Shown: positions 43,787-52,493 of the stretch, piece after piece
How the letters are laid out: every line of letters starts with the position of its first letter
How positions within the stretch are numbered: the first letter of the stretch is position 1
Origin: JAFGUF01 sp040883315
Lineage (GTDB): Bacteria; Bacillota; Clostridia; Christensenellales; UMGS416
DNA: 64,000 bases
Reading direction: 5' to 3'
Assembly: GCA_040883315.1 (NCBI GenBank)
Contig: JBFLKU010000008.1
Coordinates: 1-64,000 of the forward strand
The notes under the pieces: generated by a model
Seen by the model: the letters and a program-made list of their open reading frames with translations, nothing else
Database searches by the model: none
What the model was told of the DNA's origin: nothing
Made by a program: the position numbers and the translations under genes

Positions 43787-43824
43787 AGAATACCATTAAA
43801 AAGAGCTTTATGCAACCGGTTACG
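43787..43824 (-). promoter_or_regulatory. GH9 promoter with LacI/CcpA-like operator
   Basis: On the minus strand TTGCAT (43810-43815), a 17-base spacer and TATTCT (43787-43792) with extended TGG form the promoter. TGCAACCGGTTACG (43811-43824) overlaps the -35. It matches the LacI-family/cre consensus TGnAAnCGnTTnCA at all but one fixed position, so catabolite or sugar-specific repression is likely. Confidence 0.6.
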
Positions 43825-43871
43825 GAAATGTGATATATAATAATCTAAAAAAGCTGAACTTTGCCGTTGAA

Positions 43872-43900
43872 TAAAAAAAGAACCTGAAAAATCAGGTTCC
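43872..43900 (-). terminator. Terminator of the membrane protein gene 43922-44935
   Basis: On the minus strand GAACCTGA-TTTT-TCAGGTTC is a perfect stem followed by seven T. It separates the membrane protein gene from the GH9 gene. Confidence 0.85.
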
Positions 43901-43921
43901 AATTTATGTTTTTTGTTTGGT

Positions 43922-44935
43922 TTATTTGGTTGGCTTCTTTTTGCCCTTGGCAATCAGGTATGCTCCCTGATATAGCCCAAGCAGTACAAAAACCAATAGA
44001 TATAGGATAATAGGTATCCATGTTATCTGGTGTATGTCGGCGATGGTATTGTCGTTGCCGAATACCCCGGAAAACACAACCACTGCCGCCGCTGCATACA
44101 GAGCAGACAGAGCAATGAGTGCCCATTTTTTCTTTATGATGCCGTATACCTGTGTTACGATAAACATCATCAAAAATCCGAATGTAAACATAGGCCACAT
44201 GCCGTTGCCAGCCTCTATTGCCACTACTGCGCCGTGTGCCGCTACGTATACTTCCAGCACTGTCACCCATGCAGTCTCATTGTGGAATGATGTCTTTGCA
44301 AGCGACATCTGGATAAGCAGCAGGAACAGATAGAAAAAGCCCAGCAAATGTCCCAGCGTTCCCTCGGTGGGGTGGAACCAGAATGTGAAGACCACAGCCC
44401 ATGCAATGTAGAACCCGTGAGATTTCATTACCCAGCCAACAGCACCCTGCGGCATCTTTACCTTTTTGCCGAAGAATAGTCCGCGGCGGGAATTCATCAG
44501 AATAAGTATCATCACCAGCATTATAATAACTGAACCCTGCGATGACATTACAGGCGTGTACTGCGCCAGTCCGTCATAAAACAGCATTGTTTGTGCTATA
44601 TGCAGCAGCACAAATACTGCATTTACAACGAGAAAGACAATATTCAGCTTTGTTACTTTCCCTTTTTCAGCCTGCTTTTGCTTGCTGATTTTGTATATCA
44701 GATACCATGCACTGATCTGGTGCAGAATGTAGAGCCCCCAGCCAGTGATGGCAGCCCAAAGGCTGAAACTAGGCAGCTTCCAATAATACCATGATGCTCC
44801 CTTATCCTCTAGCAGGATGCTCTGAAACCTGCTTAAAGATAAAGACGATAAATATACAAGCAATGTCAAAAATAGAGCAACTGCAATAGATATAATAACT
44901 GTCTTTTTCAGATTGTAGGTTTTGGTGTTATCCAT
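43922..44935 (-). CDS. Multi-pass membrane protein of unknown function
   Basis: The ATG at 44935 follows AAGGAG by five bases, giving 337 residues. About nine or ten hydrophobic segments run through the whole length ('VIISIAVALFLTLLVYLSSL', 'LNIVFLVVNAVFVLLHIAQTMLF', 'MWPMFTFGFLMMFIVTQVYGII', 'WIPIILYLLVFVLLGLYQGAYLIA'). Trp- and His-containing membrane segments are frequent, which could mean haem or quinone contact, but no motif proves it. I do not recognise a family. It is separated by terminators from the glutathione peroxidase upstream and the GH9 gene downstream. Confidence 0.7.
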   Translation of the reverse strand: MDNTKTYNLKKTVIISIAVALFLTLLVYLSSLSLSRFQSILLEDKGASWYYWKLPSFSLWAAITGWGLYILHQISAWYLIYKISKQKQAEKGKVTKLNIVFLVVNAVFVLLHIAQTMLFYDGLAQYTPVMSSQGSVIIMLVMILILMNSRRGLFFGKKVKMPQGAVGWVMKSHGFYIAWAVVFTFWFHPTEGTLGHLLGFFYLFLLLIQMSLAKTSFHNETAWVTVLEVYVAAHGAVVAIEAGNGMWPMFTFGFLMMFIVTQVYGIIKKKWALIALSALYAAAAVVVFSGVFGNDNTIADIHQITWIPIILYLLVFVLLGLYQGAYLIAKGKKKPTK

Positions 44936-44950
44936 ATTTTCTCCTTCATC

Positions 44951-44984
44951 AAAAACAATACTAAGCATTAAATGCCTAGTATTG
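44951..44984 (-). terminator. Terminator of the glutathione peroxidase gene
   Basis: CAATACTA (44956-44963) pairs with TAGTATTG (44977-44984) around an inner GCAT/ATGC. On the minus strand it is followed by TTTTTG. Confidence 0.75.
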
Positions 44985-44998
44985 TATTATTATTAAAT

Positions 44999-45475
44999 TT
45001 ATAATAGTTTTTCTATGTGTGCAGCAATATCTTCCGGTGTGTCCTTGGATACGAATCTGTTTACCACTTTTCCGTCTCTATCAACTAGGAATTTTTCGAA
45101 GTTCCAATTGATTCTTTTGCTGCTTACGGGGTTTTCAGCCAGAAGATATTTGTATAGCTCGTGGCGTTCTCTGCCGTTTACGCTAATCTTTTGAAACATT
45201 GGGAATGTAACGCCGTAGTTGACCTGACAAAATTCCAAAATCTTGTCGTTGTCTGCCGGATCCTGCCCTGCAAATTGATTGCAAGGAAAGCCCAGAATTA
45301 GGAAATCTTTGTCCTTGTATTTTTCAAATACCTCCTCAAGCCCTGCAAACTGCTTTGTGTATCCGCATTTGCTGGCTGTGTTTACAATCAATAGTACTTT
45401 GCCTTTATATTGTGAAAAGTCGACTGTGTCGCCTTTCATATTTACTGCCTTTAGTCCTGAATCATATAAGCTCAT
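44999..45475 (-). CDS. Glutathione peroxidase family protein (thiol peroxidase type)
   Basis: The 158-residue protein has AAAGGAAG before its ATG. The GPx fold is clear: 'LLIVNTASKCGYTKQFAGLEEV' with peroxidatic Cys37 (Cys, not selenocysteine), 'LGFPCNQFAGQDP' with the conserved Gln region, and 'INWNFEKFLVDRDGKV' with the catalytic Trp-Asn. A further Cys ('FPCNQ') could resolve the disulfide, so reduction by thioredoxin rather than glutathione is likely, as in bacterial BsaA-type enzymes. It detoxifies hydroperoxides in an otherwise anaerobic-looking organism. Confidence 0.93.
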   Translation of the reverse strand: MSLYDSGLKAVNMKGDTVDFSQYKGKVLLIVNTASKCGYTKQFAGLEEVFEKYKDKDFLILGFPCNQFAGQDPADNDKILEFCQVNYGVTFPMFQKISVNGRERHELYKYLLAENPVSSKRINWNFEKFLVDRDGKVVNRFVSKDTPEDIAAHIEKLL

Positions 45476-45647
45476 AATTTCTTCCTTTCTTCTAGTTGTT
45501 TTATTTTTTTATAATACCCTTGTTTTTTGTTTTCCAAACAAGTATCAATCTTTTTTATATACTTAATTTACCATAGTTACCCTAGACTAACTGTAACAAA
45601 GTCACATTTGAGCACACTGCAAATGCTTTTAATATTGCAAAAATATG

Positions 45648-45656
45648 TGGTATAAT
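45648..45656 (+). promoter_or_regulatory. Extended -10 promoter of the FAD oxidoreductase gene
   Basis: TGGTATAAT (45648-45656) lies 39 bases before the ATG. The -35 position (TTTAAT) is weak, consistent with an extended -10 promoter. Confidence 0.6.
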
Positions 45657-45695
45657 TATTTTCTGGCAAAGCATAAACGCCAAAGGAGAAAGCAC

Positions 45696-47069
45696 ATGAA
45701 ACCAAAAGAAAAAAAATATGATATTGCCATAATAGGCGGCGGAATCAGCGGCATTATGGCGGCGCATTGGCTGAGCGAGCAAAACGACAAGCTGAAAATA
45801 GTGATGCTGGAAAAGGGCGAGGACATAATAAAGAGAAAATGCCCAATGATAGCCAACCGTATGGATAACTGCGTCAGCTGCCAGAGCTGCGCAATAATGG
45901 AGGGCATGGCAGGAGCCGGCGCATTCAGCGACGGAAAATACGTGATATCCACCGAGTACGGCGGATGGCTGACGGACTTTATGCCAGAAGATACCGTGAT
46001 AGACTATATAGAGCAGGCAGATGATATATTAATTAAACATGGTGCGACAGAGGAGAGGTTTTCCCCAAACAATGAACTGAAAAGAATATGCTTGATGCAC
46101 GATTTGCACATGCAGCAGGCAGAGCTGAAGCATCTGGGAACAGACAGCAATTATGACACCATGTGCAGCCTAGTGGATGAAATCCGCGAGAGAATAGAGA
46201 TATTGACCAAAACCGAAGTGCTGGATGTGGACAAAGAAAAGCACACTCTGCAGCTGGATGGCGGAGATGAAATACACGCAGATATTATAATATTTGCAGT
46301 TGGCAGGGCAGGAAGCCGAGACTTTGCAAAATGGTGCATAAAAAACGGCGTGGAGATGAGCAACAATCAGGTGGACATAGGTGTCCGCGTGGAGCTGCCC
46401 GCCATAATATGGGACCATTTCAGCAAGAAAATATATGAGCCGAAAATATGGTACAGATCCAAACAATACGGCGACACCACCAGAATGTTCTGCTTCAACG
46501 AAAGAGGCAATGTGGTGGTGGAAAACACAGACGGCGTGATGACGGTGAACGGGCATAGCTACAGAGGAGAAGAAAAGAAAACGCAAAATTCCAATTTCGC
46601 ACTCCTTAGTACCATTCGCTTTACGCAGCCATTTAAAAACCCGATAGAATACGCCAGATATGTGGCATCGCTTGCCAATCTGATAAGCGGTGGCGGCGTG
46701 CTGGTGCAGAGACTAGGCGACCTGGAGATGGGCAGACGCACAGAGGAAAAACGCCTTCGTCAATCTACCACCAGACCCACTTTGAATGCAGTGCCGGGGG
46801 ATTTGAGCCTATGCATGCCAAAGCGACAGCTGGATAACATAGTGGAGACTTTGCATGCCCTTAACGACATAGCACCGGGCACAGCCAACCACGACACGCT
46901 GCTATACGGCATAGAGTGCAAATATTATTCCTCCAGACCAAGTGCAGAGGATTTTGAGCTGGAAGGCATGGAGAAAATATATGCCATTGGCGATGGGGGA
47001 GGCTTTACTAGGTCGCTTTCCCATGCGGCGGCACATGGGCTGTATATTGCGGATAAGATATTGAAATAA
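45696..47069 (+). CDS. FAD-dependent oxidoreductase with Cys-rich loop
   Basis: The ATG at 45696 has AAGGAG upstream, giving 457 residues. The N-terminal FAD/NAD dinucleotide fold is clear ('YDIAIIGGGISGIMAAHWLSE', then an acidic residue in 'VMLEKGED'). The next loop has 'CPMIANRMDNCVSCQSCAIMEGMAGAGAFSDGKY', with a C-x2-C-x2-C that may bind a metal or cluster. The C-terminus has the second FAD contact ('KIYAIGDGGGFTRSLSHAAAHGLYIADKIL'). The layout fits the COG2509-type (UncR-like) FAD dehydrogenases of anaerobes. The substrate is unknown. It is monocistronic with its own terminator. Confidence 0.8.
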   Translation: MKPKEKKYDIAIIGGGISGIMAAHWLSEQNDKLKIVMLEKGEDIIKRKCPMIANRMDNCVSCQSCAIMEGMAGAGAFSDGKYVISTEYGGWLTDFMPEDTVIDYIEQADDILIKHGATEERFSPNNELKRICLMHDLHMQQAELKHLGTDSNYDTMCSLVDEIRERIEILTKTEVLDVDKEKHTLQLDGGDEIHADIIIFAVGRAGSRDFAKWCIKNGVEMSNNQVDIGVRVELPAIIWDHFSKKIYEPKIWYRSKQYGDTTRMFCFNERGNVVVENTDGVMTVNGHSYRGEEKKTQNSNFALLSTIRFTQPFKNPIEYARYVASLANLISGGGVLVQRLGDLEMGRRTEEKRLRQSTTRPTLNAVPGDLSLCMPKRQLDNIVETLHALNDIAPGTANHDTLLYGIECKYYSSRPSAEDFELEGMEKIYAIGDGGGFTRSLSHAAAHGLYIADKILK

Positions 47070-47074
47070 GAAAC

Positions 47075-47110
47075 AAGTACCATTCTGATATACAGTGTGG
47101 TACTTTTTTT
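47075..47110 (+). terminator. Terminator of the FAD oxidoreductase gene
   Basis: AAGTACCA (47075-47082) pairs with TGGTACTT (47098-47105), with an inner CTG/CAG, followed by seven T. Confidence 0.85.
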
Positions 47111-47138
47111 ACAGATATTCAATTATTTCTGTCGCATA

Positions 47139-47585
47139 TTACAAGTTTAATTTCTGTATCATTGCGGATGCTTTTTTAGCATTGTTTATAGACTGAACAA
47201 AATTTTTAGTATATATAAGATTGGATAAATTCATAAGCGAATTTTTGTATTCATCTATAACTGTGTGGTGAATGCCTGCCAGTAAAAAAACATAATTAAC
47301 TGGTGTATTGTAGTCTTCCCAGTCTATCTCGCTGGTCGTCTTAATTACCATAAATGAAGTTTTTGCTACAGATGAAGAAGCGATTGCAATCATTGCAACG
47401 CCGTTACCCATGTTGGTGGTGGATATGCTTTCCTGCTTCTTGATTTCATTAATAAACGGATCAATTGCTTTCAGGCAGGAATTATCGAATAATTTCTTAG
47501 CGATTTTATTAAATAATTCATCTTTGGTCTTCGCATCTAAATCTAAGTCTATAATATTGTTGTTCAATAAAGTGTTAGCGCTCAT
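47139..47585 (-). CDS. PTS EIIA-like (PtsN-type) protein without the phospho-His
   Basis: The 148-residue protein has AAGGAG before its ATG. It follows the fructose/nitrogen EIIA fold: 'LLNNNIIDLDLDAKTKDELFNKIAKKL', then 'STTNMGNGVAMIAIASSSVAKTSFMVIKTTSEIDW', and 'VNYVFLLAGIHHTVIDEYKNSLMNLSNLI'. In active EIIA proteins the GNGVA motif (here residues 60-64) is followed by I-P-H with the phosphorylated His. Here M-I-A follows, so it cannot be phosphorylated at that site. It is alone, with no PTS permease nearby. A regulatory or sensor role seems likelier than sugar transport. Confidence 0.8.
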   Translation of the reverse strand: MSANTLLNNNIIDLDLDAKTKDELFNKIAKKLFDNSCLKAIDPFINEIKKQESISTTNMGNGVAMIAIASSSVAKTSFMVIKTTSEIDWEDYNTPVNYVFLLAGIHHTVIDEYKNSLMNLSNLIYTKNFVQSINNAKKASAMIQKLNL

Positions 47586-47941
47586 AATATCTATCTCCTT
47601 TGTCTATATTAGATATACTTGCTTAATCTCTCTTCTCTATATATATTTATATTTTCTTTGTGTTTTAATAATATTATTTGTTTAATTACTAATTAAGCAA
47701 AAATAAATGGTTTAAATCAAATTTCGCAATAAAGCTTGTTAAATAATTATTTTTGGAGTAAAAACCGATTAATAAGTGATTCGCATAGGTAAAAAAAGCA
47801 TGTGTTTTTAGGTGTAAGCCCGCAGCTGAATACAGCAGCACTTTAAATTAATCATTTATATTTCCGCAGAATCATGTATAATAATATGGTTATACAAGGA
47901 AGAAAAAAATATATATATAAAGATAAAGGATAGCTGCTTCT
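47586..47941 (+). promoter_or_regulatory. Divergent control region with a TATAAT before the MFS gene
   Basis: The 356-base AT-rich gap lies between the EIIA-like gene and the MFS gene. TATAAT at 47877-47882 is the likely -10 for the MFS gene; no good -35 is seen. A small stem GCTG-AATA-CAGC lies near 47825-47837. I see no reading frame or known riboswitch here. Confidence 0.4.
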
Positions 47942-49231
47942 ATGAAAGAGAAATTAATATTACAAAAGAAAATAATAGGGAAAACTCCATTTTTCTATGG
48001 CTGGGTAATGGTTTTTATGGCTGGTGTAGCAATGTTTTTCACCGGACCGGGGCAGACCTTTTCCTTCTCCATATTTATGGATCAGTTTATAAATGAATTC
48101 GGCTGGAGCAGGGGACAGATAAACAATATTTATTCGCTAGCCACCTTGCTTTCGGGCAGCACTATGTTTATGGTGGGCAAGATGGTGGATAAACACGGCA
48201 CGAAGAAATTTATGATATTATCCAGCATACTGCTGACGGGGGCAATGGTTTTCCTAAGCATGCTGACAGGAAGCATTATAATGCTATTTATAGGGTTTTT
48301 CCTTGGCAGGTTTTCTGGGCAGGGTGTCCTTGGGCTGTCGGCAGGGGTATTGACGCCTCATTGGTTTATTAAAAAACGCGGACGTGCGCTGATGCTGGCA
48401 GGGCTGGGCGGCACTTTTGGAGCGGCAGTTTTCCCAAAGCTGAATCTATTTTTGATAGAGGCGTATGGCTGGCGGCATGCTTTTCAGATACTTGGTGTGA
48501 TAGTTTTTGCCATATGCCTGCCTTTAGTTATTGTATTTATAGTGAACAGACCAGAGGATGTGGGGAAATACCCCGACGATGCGGACGGAGAAGCCGAAGA
48601 TAAAAAAGAAATAAATGATATTCTGATGGACGAAAAAACATCACTCACACAAAATGAAACACTGAAAACAGGCACTTTCTGGCTGCTTTTTCTGGGGGCT
48701 ACGCAGCTTTCGATGATAGTGACGGGCATTGCACTGAATATGCTATCTATTTTCCGCACAGGCGGGCTGACAGATAGCTTTGCGACTACCATAATGAGTT
48801 TTGCATCGCTAGTGGGGCTGGGGTCTAATTTAGTGGTCGGAATGTTTATAGACAAGGTGAAAAAGCCCCATGTAGTTCTTGCCATAATGTGCTTTATGCA
48901 GGCAGTCAGCTACGTAATACTATCGGGCATGGACACCAAGCTAGAGGGCGTTCTGTATGTTATTATAAACGGCGTATCAATGGCGGCATTTCAGCTGACC
49001 CACAGAATGGTGCTGCCAAAGTTTTTCGGCAGACGCTACCTAGGCGGAGTGTCCGGCATAATGACAATCGCATGGGTGGGCGGCTCTGCACTGGGGCCTA
49101 TTATATTCGGAAATGCATTTGAAATATTCGGCGGATACAGAGAGATATTGATAATTATATCTCTAGTTCCTATAATATCCGGCGTATCTCTGCTCTTTGC
49201 AAAGATGCCGAAAAAGAGACAAATAGGATAA
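47942..49231 (+). CDS. MFS transporter (OFA/monocarboxylate-like)
   Basis: The 429-residue protein has twelve predicted membrane segments; AAGGATAG stands some ten bases before the ATG. The start 'FFYGWVMVFMAGVAMFFTGPGQTFSFSIFMDQFINEFGWSRGQI', the loop 'GKMVDKHGTKKFM' (MFS motif A) and 'FFLGRFSGQGVLGLSAGVLTPHWFIKKRGRALM' resemble the OFA group of organic anion or oxalate/formate antiporters and monocarboxylate carriers. The substrate is not deducible. It stands alone with its own promoter region. Confidence 0.85.
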   Translation: MKEKLILQKKIIGKTPFFYGWVMVFMAGVAMFFTGPGQTFSFSIFMDQFINEFGWSRGQINNIYSLATLLSGSTMFMVGKMVDKHGTKKFMILSSILLTGAMVFLSMLTGSIIMLFIGFFLGRFSGQGVLGLSAGVLTPHWFIKKRGRALMLAGLGGTFGAAVFPKLNLFLIEAYGWRHAFQILGVIVFAICLPLVIVFIVNRPEDVGKYPDDADGEAEDKKEINDILMDEKTSLTQNETLKTGTFWLLFLGATQLSMIVTGIALNMLSIFRTGGLTDSFATTIMSFASLVGLGSNLVVGMFIDKVKKPHVVLAIMCFMQAVSYVILSGMDTKLEGVLYVIINGVSMAAFQLTHRMVLPKFFGRRYLGGVSGIMTIAWVGGSALGPIIFGNAFEIFGGYREILIIISLVPIISGVSLLFAKMPKKRQIG

Positions 49232-49273
49232 ATAAAGAAAAAATATATTCATATAGAAAGTATATACATTTTG

Positions 49274-49282
49274 TGGTATCAT
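49274..49282 (+). promoter_or_regulatory. Extended -10 promoter of the zinc-ribbon protein gene
   Basis: TGG-TATCAT (49274-49282) lies 22 bases before the ATG. It is the same TGTGGTATnAT style seen at several other genes of the window. Confidence 0.5.
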
Positions 49283-49304
49283 ATTCAAAGAAAGGTAGGT
49301 AAAT

Positions 49305-49694
49305 ATGATACTATACGGAGCAAAAAACGACTACAGCGGACAAAAAGTGATTGAAGAAAAGCAATGTCCAAAATGCGGCGGCACAACACACGTGATGACC
49401 AATTTATACACATCAGGGCATGTATTTTTCATTCCTGTTATGCCTGTTATCACACAAACTTTGGTTTTATGCACTGGCTGCAAAAAAAGATACACATTAA
49501 AAAGATTTAGCAAAAAATTTGAAATGTATCTGACAAATGACGAGATGAAGGACATTAAGGCAGAGCTTCACGGGCAAATGACAGAGGAGATGGCAAAAAA
49601 ATATAAGCGCAGAAATATAGCAGGAAGCGTAGTTATGTGGCTCTTAATTGGTATCGTAGTGCTGGGAATTACAGCTGCTCTTATTACAAACTGA
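49305..49694 (+). CDS. Zinc-ribbon membrane protein
   Basis: The 129-residue protein has AAAGGTAGG before its ATG. Two Cys pairs ('CPKCGG' at ~residues 22-27 and 'CTGCKKRY' at ~62-69) form a zinc ribbon around a hydrophobic strand pair ('HVFFIPVMPVITQTLVLC'). A C-terminal transmembrane segment ('VVMWLLIGIVVLGITAALI') anchors it. This zinc-ribbon + TM layout is common among small bacterial proteins of unknown function. It is monocistronic with a strong terminator. Confidence 0.75.
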   Translation: MILYGAKNDYSGQKVIEEKQCPKCGGTTHVMTNLYTSGHVFFIPVMPVITQTLVLCTGCKKRYTLKRFSKKFEMYLTNDEMKDIKAELHGQMTEEMAKKYKRRNIAGSVVMWLLIGIVVLGITAALITN

Positions 49695-49716
49695 TAATAT
49701 AAAATAGTAATAAATA

Positions 49717-49745
49717 AACACCACATGTATCGTGTGGTGTTTTTG
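49717..49745 (+). terminator. Terminator of the zinc-ribbon gene
   Basis: ACACCACA (49718-49725) pairs with TGTGGTGT (49733-49740), followed by TTTTTG. Confidence 0.85.
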
Positions 49746-49767
49746 TTTGCTGATTATTAGGCTATGC

Positions 49768-50361
49768 CTATATTTTTGAGAAAGTGGAATAGATATCTAT
49801 GCCTTCATGTGATTTTAGCAGGTGAATAAGATAATCAACACCCTGCACTGATAAAAAGGCAATAGGAGCAAATACGTCTATCTGCCTTTTGATGTTTCCA
49901 TGCTTGTCGGTGTATTCTGCTTCATATATATCGATATCTTTAGCTGGTGAAAAAAACACATTAAATCTTTCTTTCTGTGCTTTGTATATTTCTACTTTAT
50001 TTATCTCTGCTAAATGCTGTGCGCGCACTATATGCTTTTCCTTGTTTTTCCTTAAAATGATTATCCGCTTATTTGTTAGATAATATATTGGCTGGCTTTT
50101 TGTGCTGCTATTCAATGAAATCCATAAAATGAACAATGCACTGAATATAGCTAAAGCTAAAAAAACACCCCATATTCTAGCATTCAATCCGGCTAAATAT
50201 GTTAAGCAAGCAAATCCTCCAAAGGTAATAATAATGCTAACCCTTGAAAAGAACTCCCGAATTTGGTCTATAGTATCTTTTTCGCTCGTTTTGTATTCGC
50301 CGCTGCTGCACCAGAGCACAGCTTCGTCATCTAATAAATCATAATAAATGTATTTCTCCAC
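49768..50361 (-). CDS. Membrane protein with PH-like domain
   Basis: The GTG start at 50361 has GAGGTG six bases upstream and lies 23 bases inside the upstream gene, so the two are coupled. The 197 residues include two membrane segments (~40-85, 'VSIIITFGGFACLTYLAGL' and 'IWGVFLALAIFSALFILWI') and a following PH-like (bPH2-type) beta domain ('IYYLTNKRIIILRKNKEKHIVRAQHLAEINKVEIY'). The upstream gene has the same layout, so the pair may be an old duplication forming a heteromer. The function is unknown. Confidence 0.7.
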   Translation of the reverse strand: MEKYIYYDLLDDEAVLWCSSGEYKTSEKDTIDQIREFFSRVSIIITFGGFACLTYLAGLNARIWGVFLALAIFSALFILWISLNSSTKSQPIYYLTNKRIIILRKNKEKHIVRAQHLAEINKVEIYKAQKERFNVFFSPAKDIDIYEAEYTDKHGNIKRQIDVFAPIAFLSVQGVDYLIHLLKSHEGIDIYSTFSKI

Positions 50362-50977
50362 GCTTCACCTCATGTCTTTGGCATTCTTTCTTTTCCAGAA
50401 GTTCAATAAAAATATCTTTAAGCAGCTCAGCATCTGCAACATTTTCAAAAGACACATCCCCTAGTGAAGTGGAGCTTTTAAAAACTATATCAGTTCCGCC
50501 GTATAGATTTTTTGCTGCTTTAATGTCTTTAAATTCGATAATATTTCTTGATAGAATTAATAGAGGGTCTTTTAGCAATAGTGAATCCTCATCGTAGTGC
50601 TCGGCTTTATTCTTTTTACCATTTCTCCTGTATTCAGCACCAAAATACACAATAATCCGCATATTTGTGAAAGCATATCTGGCTTTTTTCCGTTCATTAA
50701 TCCTTTTCGAGAGCTTAGCTAGTATAACAGAATAAATTATGAAAAAAACAAGGTAGAAAGGAACAGTGATGCTTTTGCCTAATTGTATTGGAGTTTGAAA
50801 CAATTTAGGATATATAGACGATATAATGATAAAGGCTAAAATCCATATAGAGATGATAAAAAAGGCAATACCGCCTATGTCATTAATACGCAGGAACTTT
50901 TTGGGGTCAGGTTTGCCCTCCCAGATGACATACTCATCCTCATATAGTGTTCTTTCTAAAAAATCTCTATCATGCAT
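50339..50977 (-). CDS. Membrane protein with PH-like domain (partner)
   Basis: The 212-residue protein has GGGGGAAG before its ATG. It has the same layout as the gene after it: 'LYEDEYVIWEGKPDPKKFLRINDIGG', two membrane segments ('IAFFIISIWILAFIIISSIY', 'VPFYLVFFIIYSVILAKL'), then 'ARYAFTNMRIIVYFGAEYRR' and 'DIKAAKNLYGGTDIVFKS', typical of bacterial PH-like domains. It overlaps the next gene by 23 bases. The 250-base gap to the divergent gene at 51228 contains the promoter of the latter. The function is unknown. Confidence 0.7.
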   Translation of the reverse strand: MHDRDFLERTLYEDEYVIWEGKPDPKKFLRINDIGGIAFFIISIWILAFIIISSIYPKLFQTPIQLGKSITVPFYLVFFIIYSVILAKLSKRINERKKARYAFTNMRIIVYFGAEYRRNGKKNKAEHYDEDSLLLKDPLLILSRNIIEFKDIKAAKNLYGGTDIVFKSSTSLGDVSFENVADAELLKDIFIELLEKKECQRHEVKRGEIHLL

Positions 50978-51157
50978 TTTCTTCCCCCATACTGTTAATT
51001 TACATATTATAGTATTATATCATGGGATAGACACTGGGACAATATCAGAAGCATAGCTTTTGGGGCTTAAAGGTACAGATTTGGGGCTTGGGATTGTATA
51101 AATCATACAAAACAGCATCTATGAAAAAACAAATAAAATTGCTGATTGCAAAACTTA

Positions 51158-51186
51158 TTGAACAAGCAACACAACAATGGTATTAT
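51158..51186 (+). promoter_or_regulatory. Promoter of the DUF2812-like gene
   Basis: TTGAAC (51158-51163), a 17-base spacer and TATTAT (51181-51186) with extended TGG lie about 42 bases before the ATG. Confidence 0.6.
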
Positions 51187-51227
51187 ATGGATAGTATTAA
51201 TAAAAACAGAAAAAATAGGTAAGTATA

Positions 51228-52430
51228 ATGAAGAAAAGATTGCCCGTTCCATTCAATGACACTAGAAGGATAGAACAATATTTTAACGAAATGTCCAAAG
51301 AGGGATACCATGTTATAAATGTAGAAAACGGTTTTGCAGTTTTCGAATTAGGTAAATGTATTGATTATGACTACAAAATACTGCCATCTGAAAAGAAAGA
51401 AGACTTAACGATTCCAAATCTGGGACAAAACCTAGATGGATGTGCTAAAGCACAAAAAATATTCGAAGACGGTTATTCTTATGTGTGCAGTCAGAAGCGT
51501 TTGCACCTATTTAAAGGGAACAAGGAAGAAATAAGAGAAATATATGAGCAGGATGATGATACGAAGATCTCTATTATAAAATTATTCATTAAAAGCGAGA
51601 TTGCTATTGTAGCAGGGCTATTGGTGGGAGTGCTATTATTCTTATTCCTAAAAATTGTAGTTGATAAAAACCTAATATATACAATTCGATTTAGACCTAA
51701 AGAATTATATTTGTTTGTTTTAATAATTGATTTCATTTCGATTAGAATGATAATAGCTATAAAGGATACTTTACGTGCAAAAAAAGAAAAGAATTTACCG
51801 AATGATAAGATAGTGCATTGGAAGAAAAAAAGCAGCAAACGAAAGAAAACAGTACTGCTGTATATAGTAACATTTCTTTTGCTAGTATTCATATTAATAT
51901 ACCCTTTCTATTTCAAAAAAAGCACAACAATAGAAAAGGTGCAGCAGGAGAGTGAACAACAGGTTTTAAGACTTGAAGACATAGAAGACATTGAAGAAAA
52001 TGAAGATTTTAATATTTATAAGGTTAATATAGAAAGTACAAAAAGTATTATCACATCTTTTGAATATAACTATTCTGAAAATATGATCATCGAGCGAAGA
52101 GAGGACAGCAACAGGATAGAGAACGCTGAAAGTAACATAAACAAACTAATGTGTGCGCTAGACGTGAAATATTATGAACTAAGAAATAGAGCACTTGCAA
52201 ATCATTTTTATACCTCTTACATAAACGAAGATGGGTTTAAGCTGATTAGCCTTCCAGTGAATATTAAATCGCAGATATTTGATTATTTATATATATCAAA
52301 ATTAGATGGGGACAGTACACTAGCTATTTTTTATATATTAAATGGTAGTGATGTTTGGGTTATTTCCTACAGTGGAGACAAAAGCGTAGAAGAAGTGCTG
52401 GAAGACATTGAAAGAATATATGGCGAATAA
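51228..52430 (+). CDS. DUF2812-like membrane protein
   Basis: The 400-residue protein has AGGTAAG before its ATG. The N-terminal ~100 residues ('RRIEQYFNEMSKEGYHVINVENGFAVFELGKCIDYDYKI') match the DUF2812 pattern W/YxNxMxxxGYxL...YxF, found in membrane proteins often paired with PadR regulators. Membrane segments lie at ~128-150, ~165-180 and ~212-230. The C-terminal ~170 residues are extracytoplasmic or cytoplasmic and unrecognised ('DVWVISYSGDKSVEEVLEDIERIYG'). No PadR gene is adjacent. The function is unknown. Confidence 0.7.
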   Translation: MKKRLPVPFNDTRRIEQYFNEMSKEGYHVINVENGFAVFELGKCIDYDYKILPSEKKEDLTIPNLGQNLDGCAKAQKIFEDGYSYVCSQKRLHLFKGNKEEIREIYEQDDDTKISIIKLFIKSEIAIVAGLLVGVLLFLFLKIVVDKNLIYTIRFRPKELYLFVLIIDFISIRMIIAIKDTLRAKKEKNLPNDKIVHWKKKSSKRKKTVLLYIVTFLLLVFILIYPFYFKKSTTIEKVQQESEQQVLRLEDIEDIEENEDFNIYKVNIESTKSIITSFEYNYSENMIIERREDSNRIENAESNINKLMCALDVKYYELRNRALANHFYTSYINEDGFKLISLPVNIKSQIFDYLYISKLDGDSTLAIFYILNGSDVWVISYSGDKSVEEVLEDIERIYGE

Positions 52431-52493
52431 TGACAATAGAATTAATAAAGAGAATATAAAGCGTTGATTACATTTCAATTTTTTGAATATAAT

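Noticed and set aside
43732..43953. N-terminal extension of the GH9 protein
   Set aside because: The extended frame passes through the terminator of the upstream gene and the GH9 promoter, and it would destroy the lipoprotein signal peptide.
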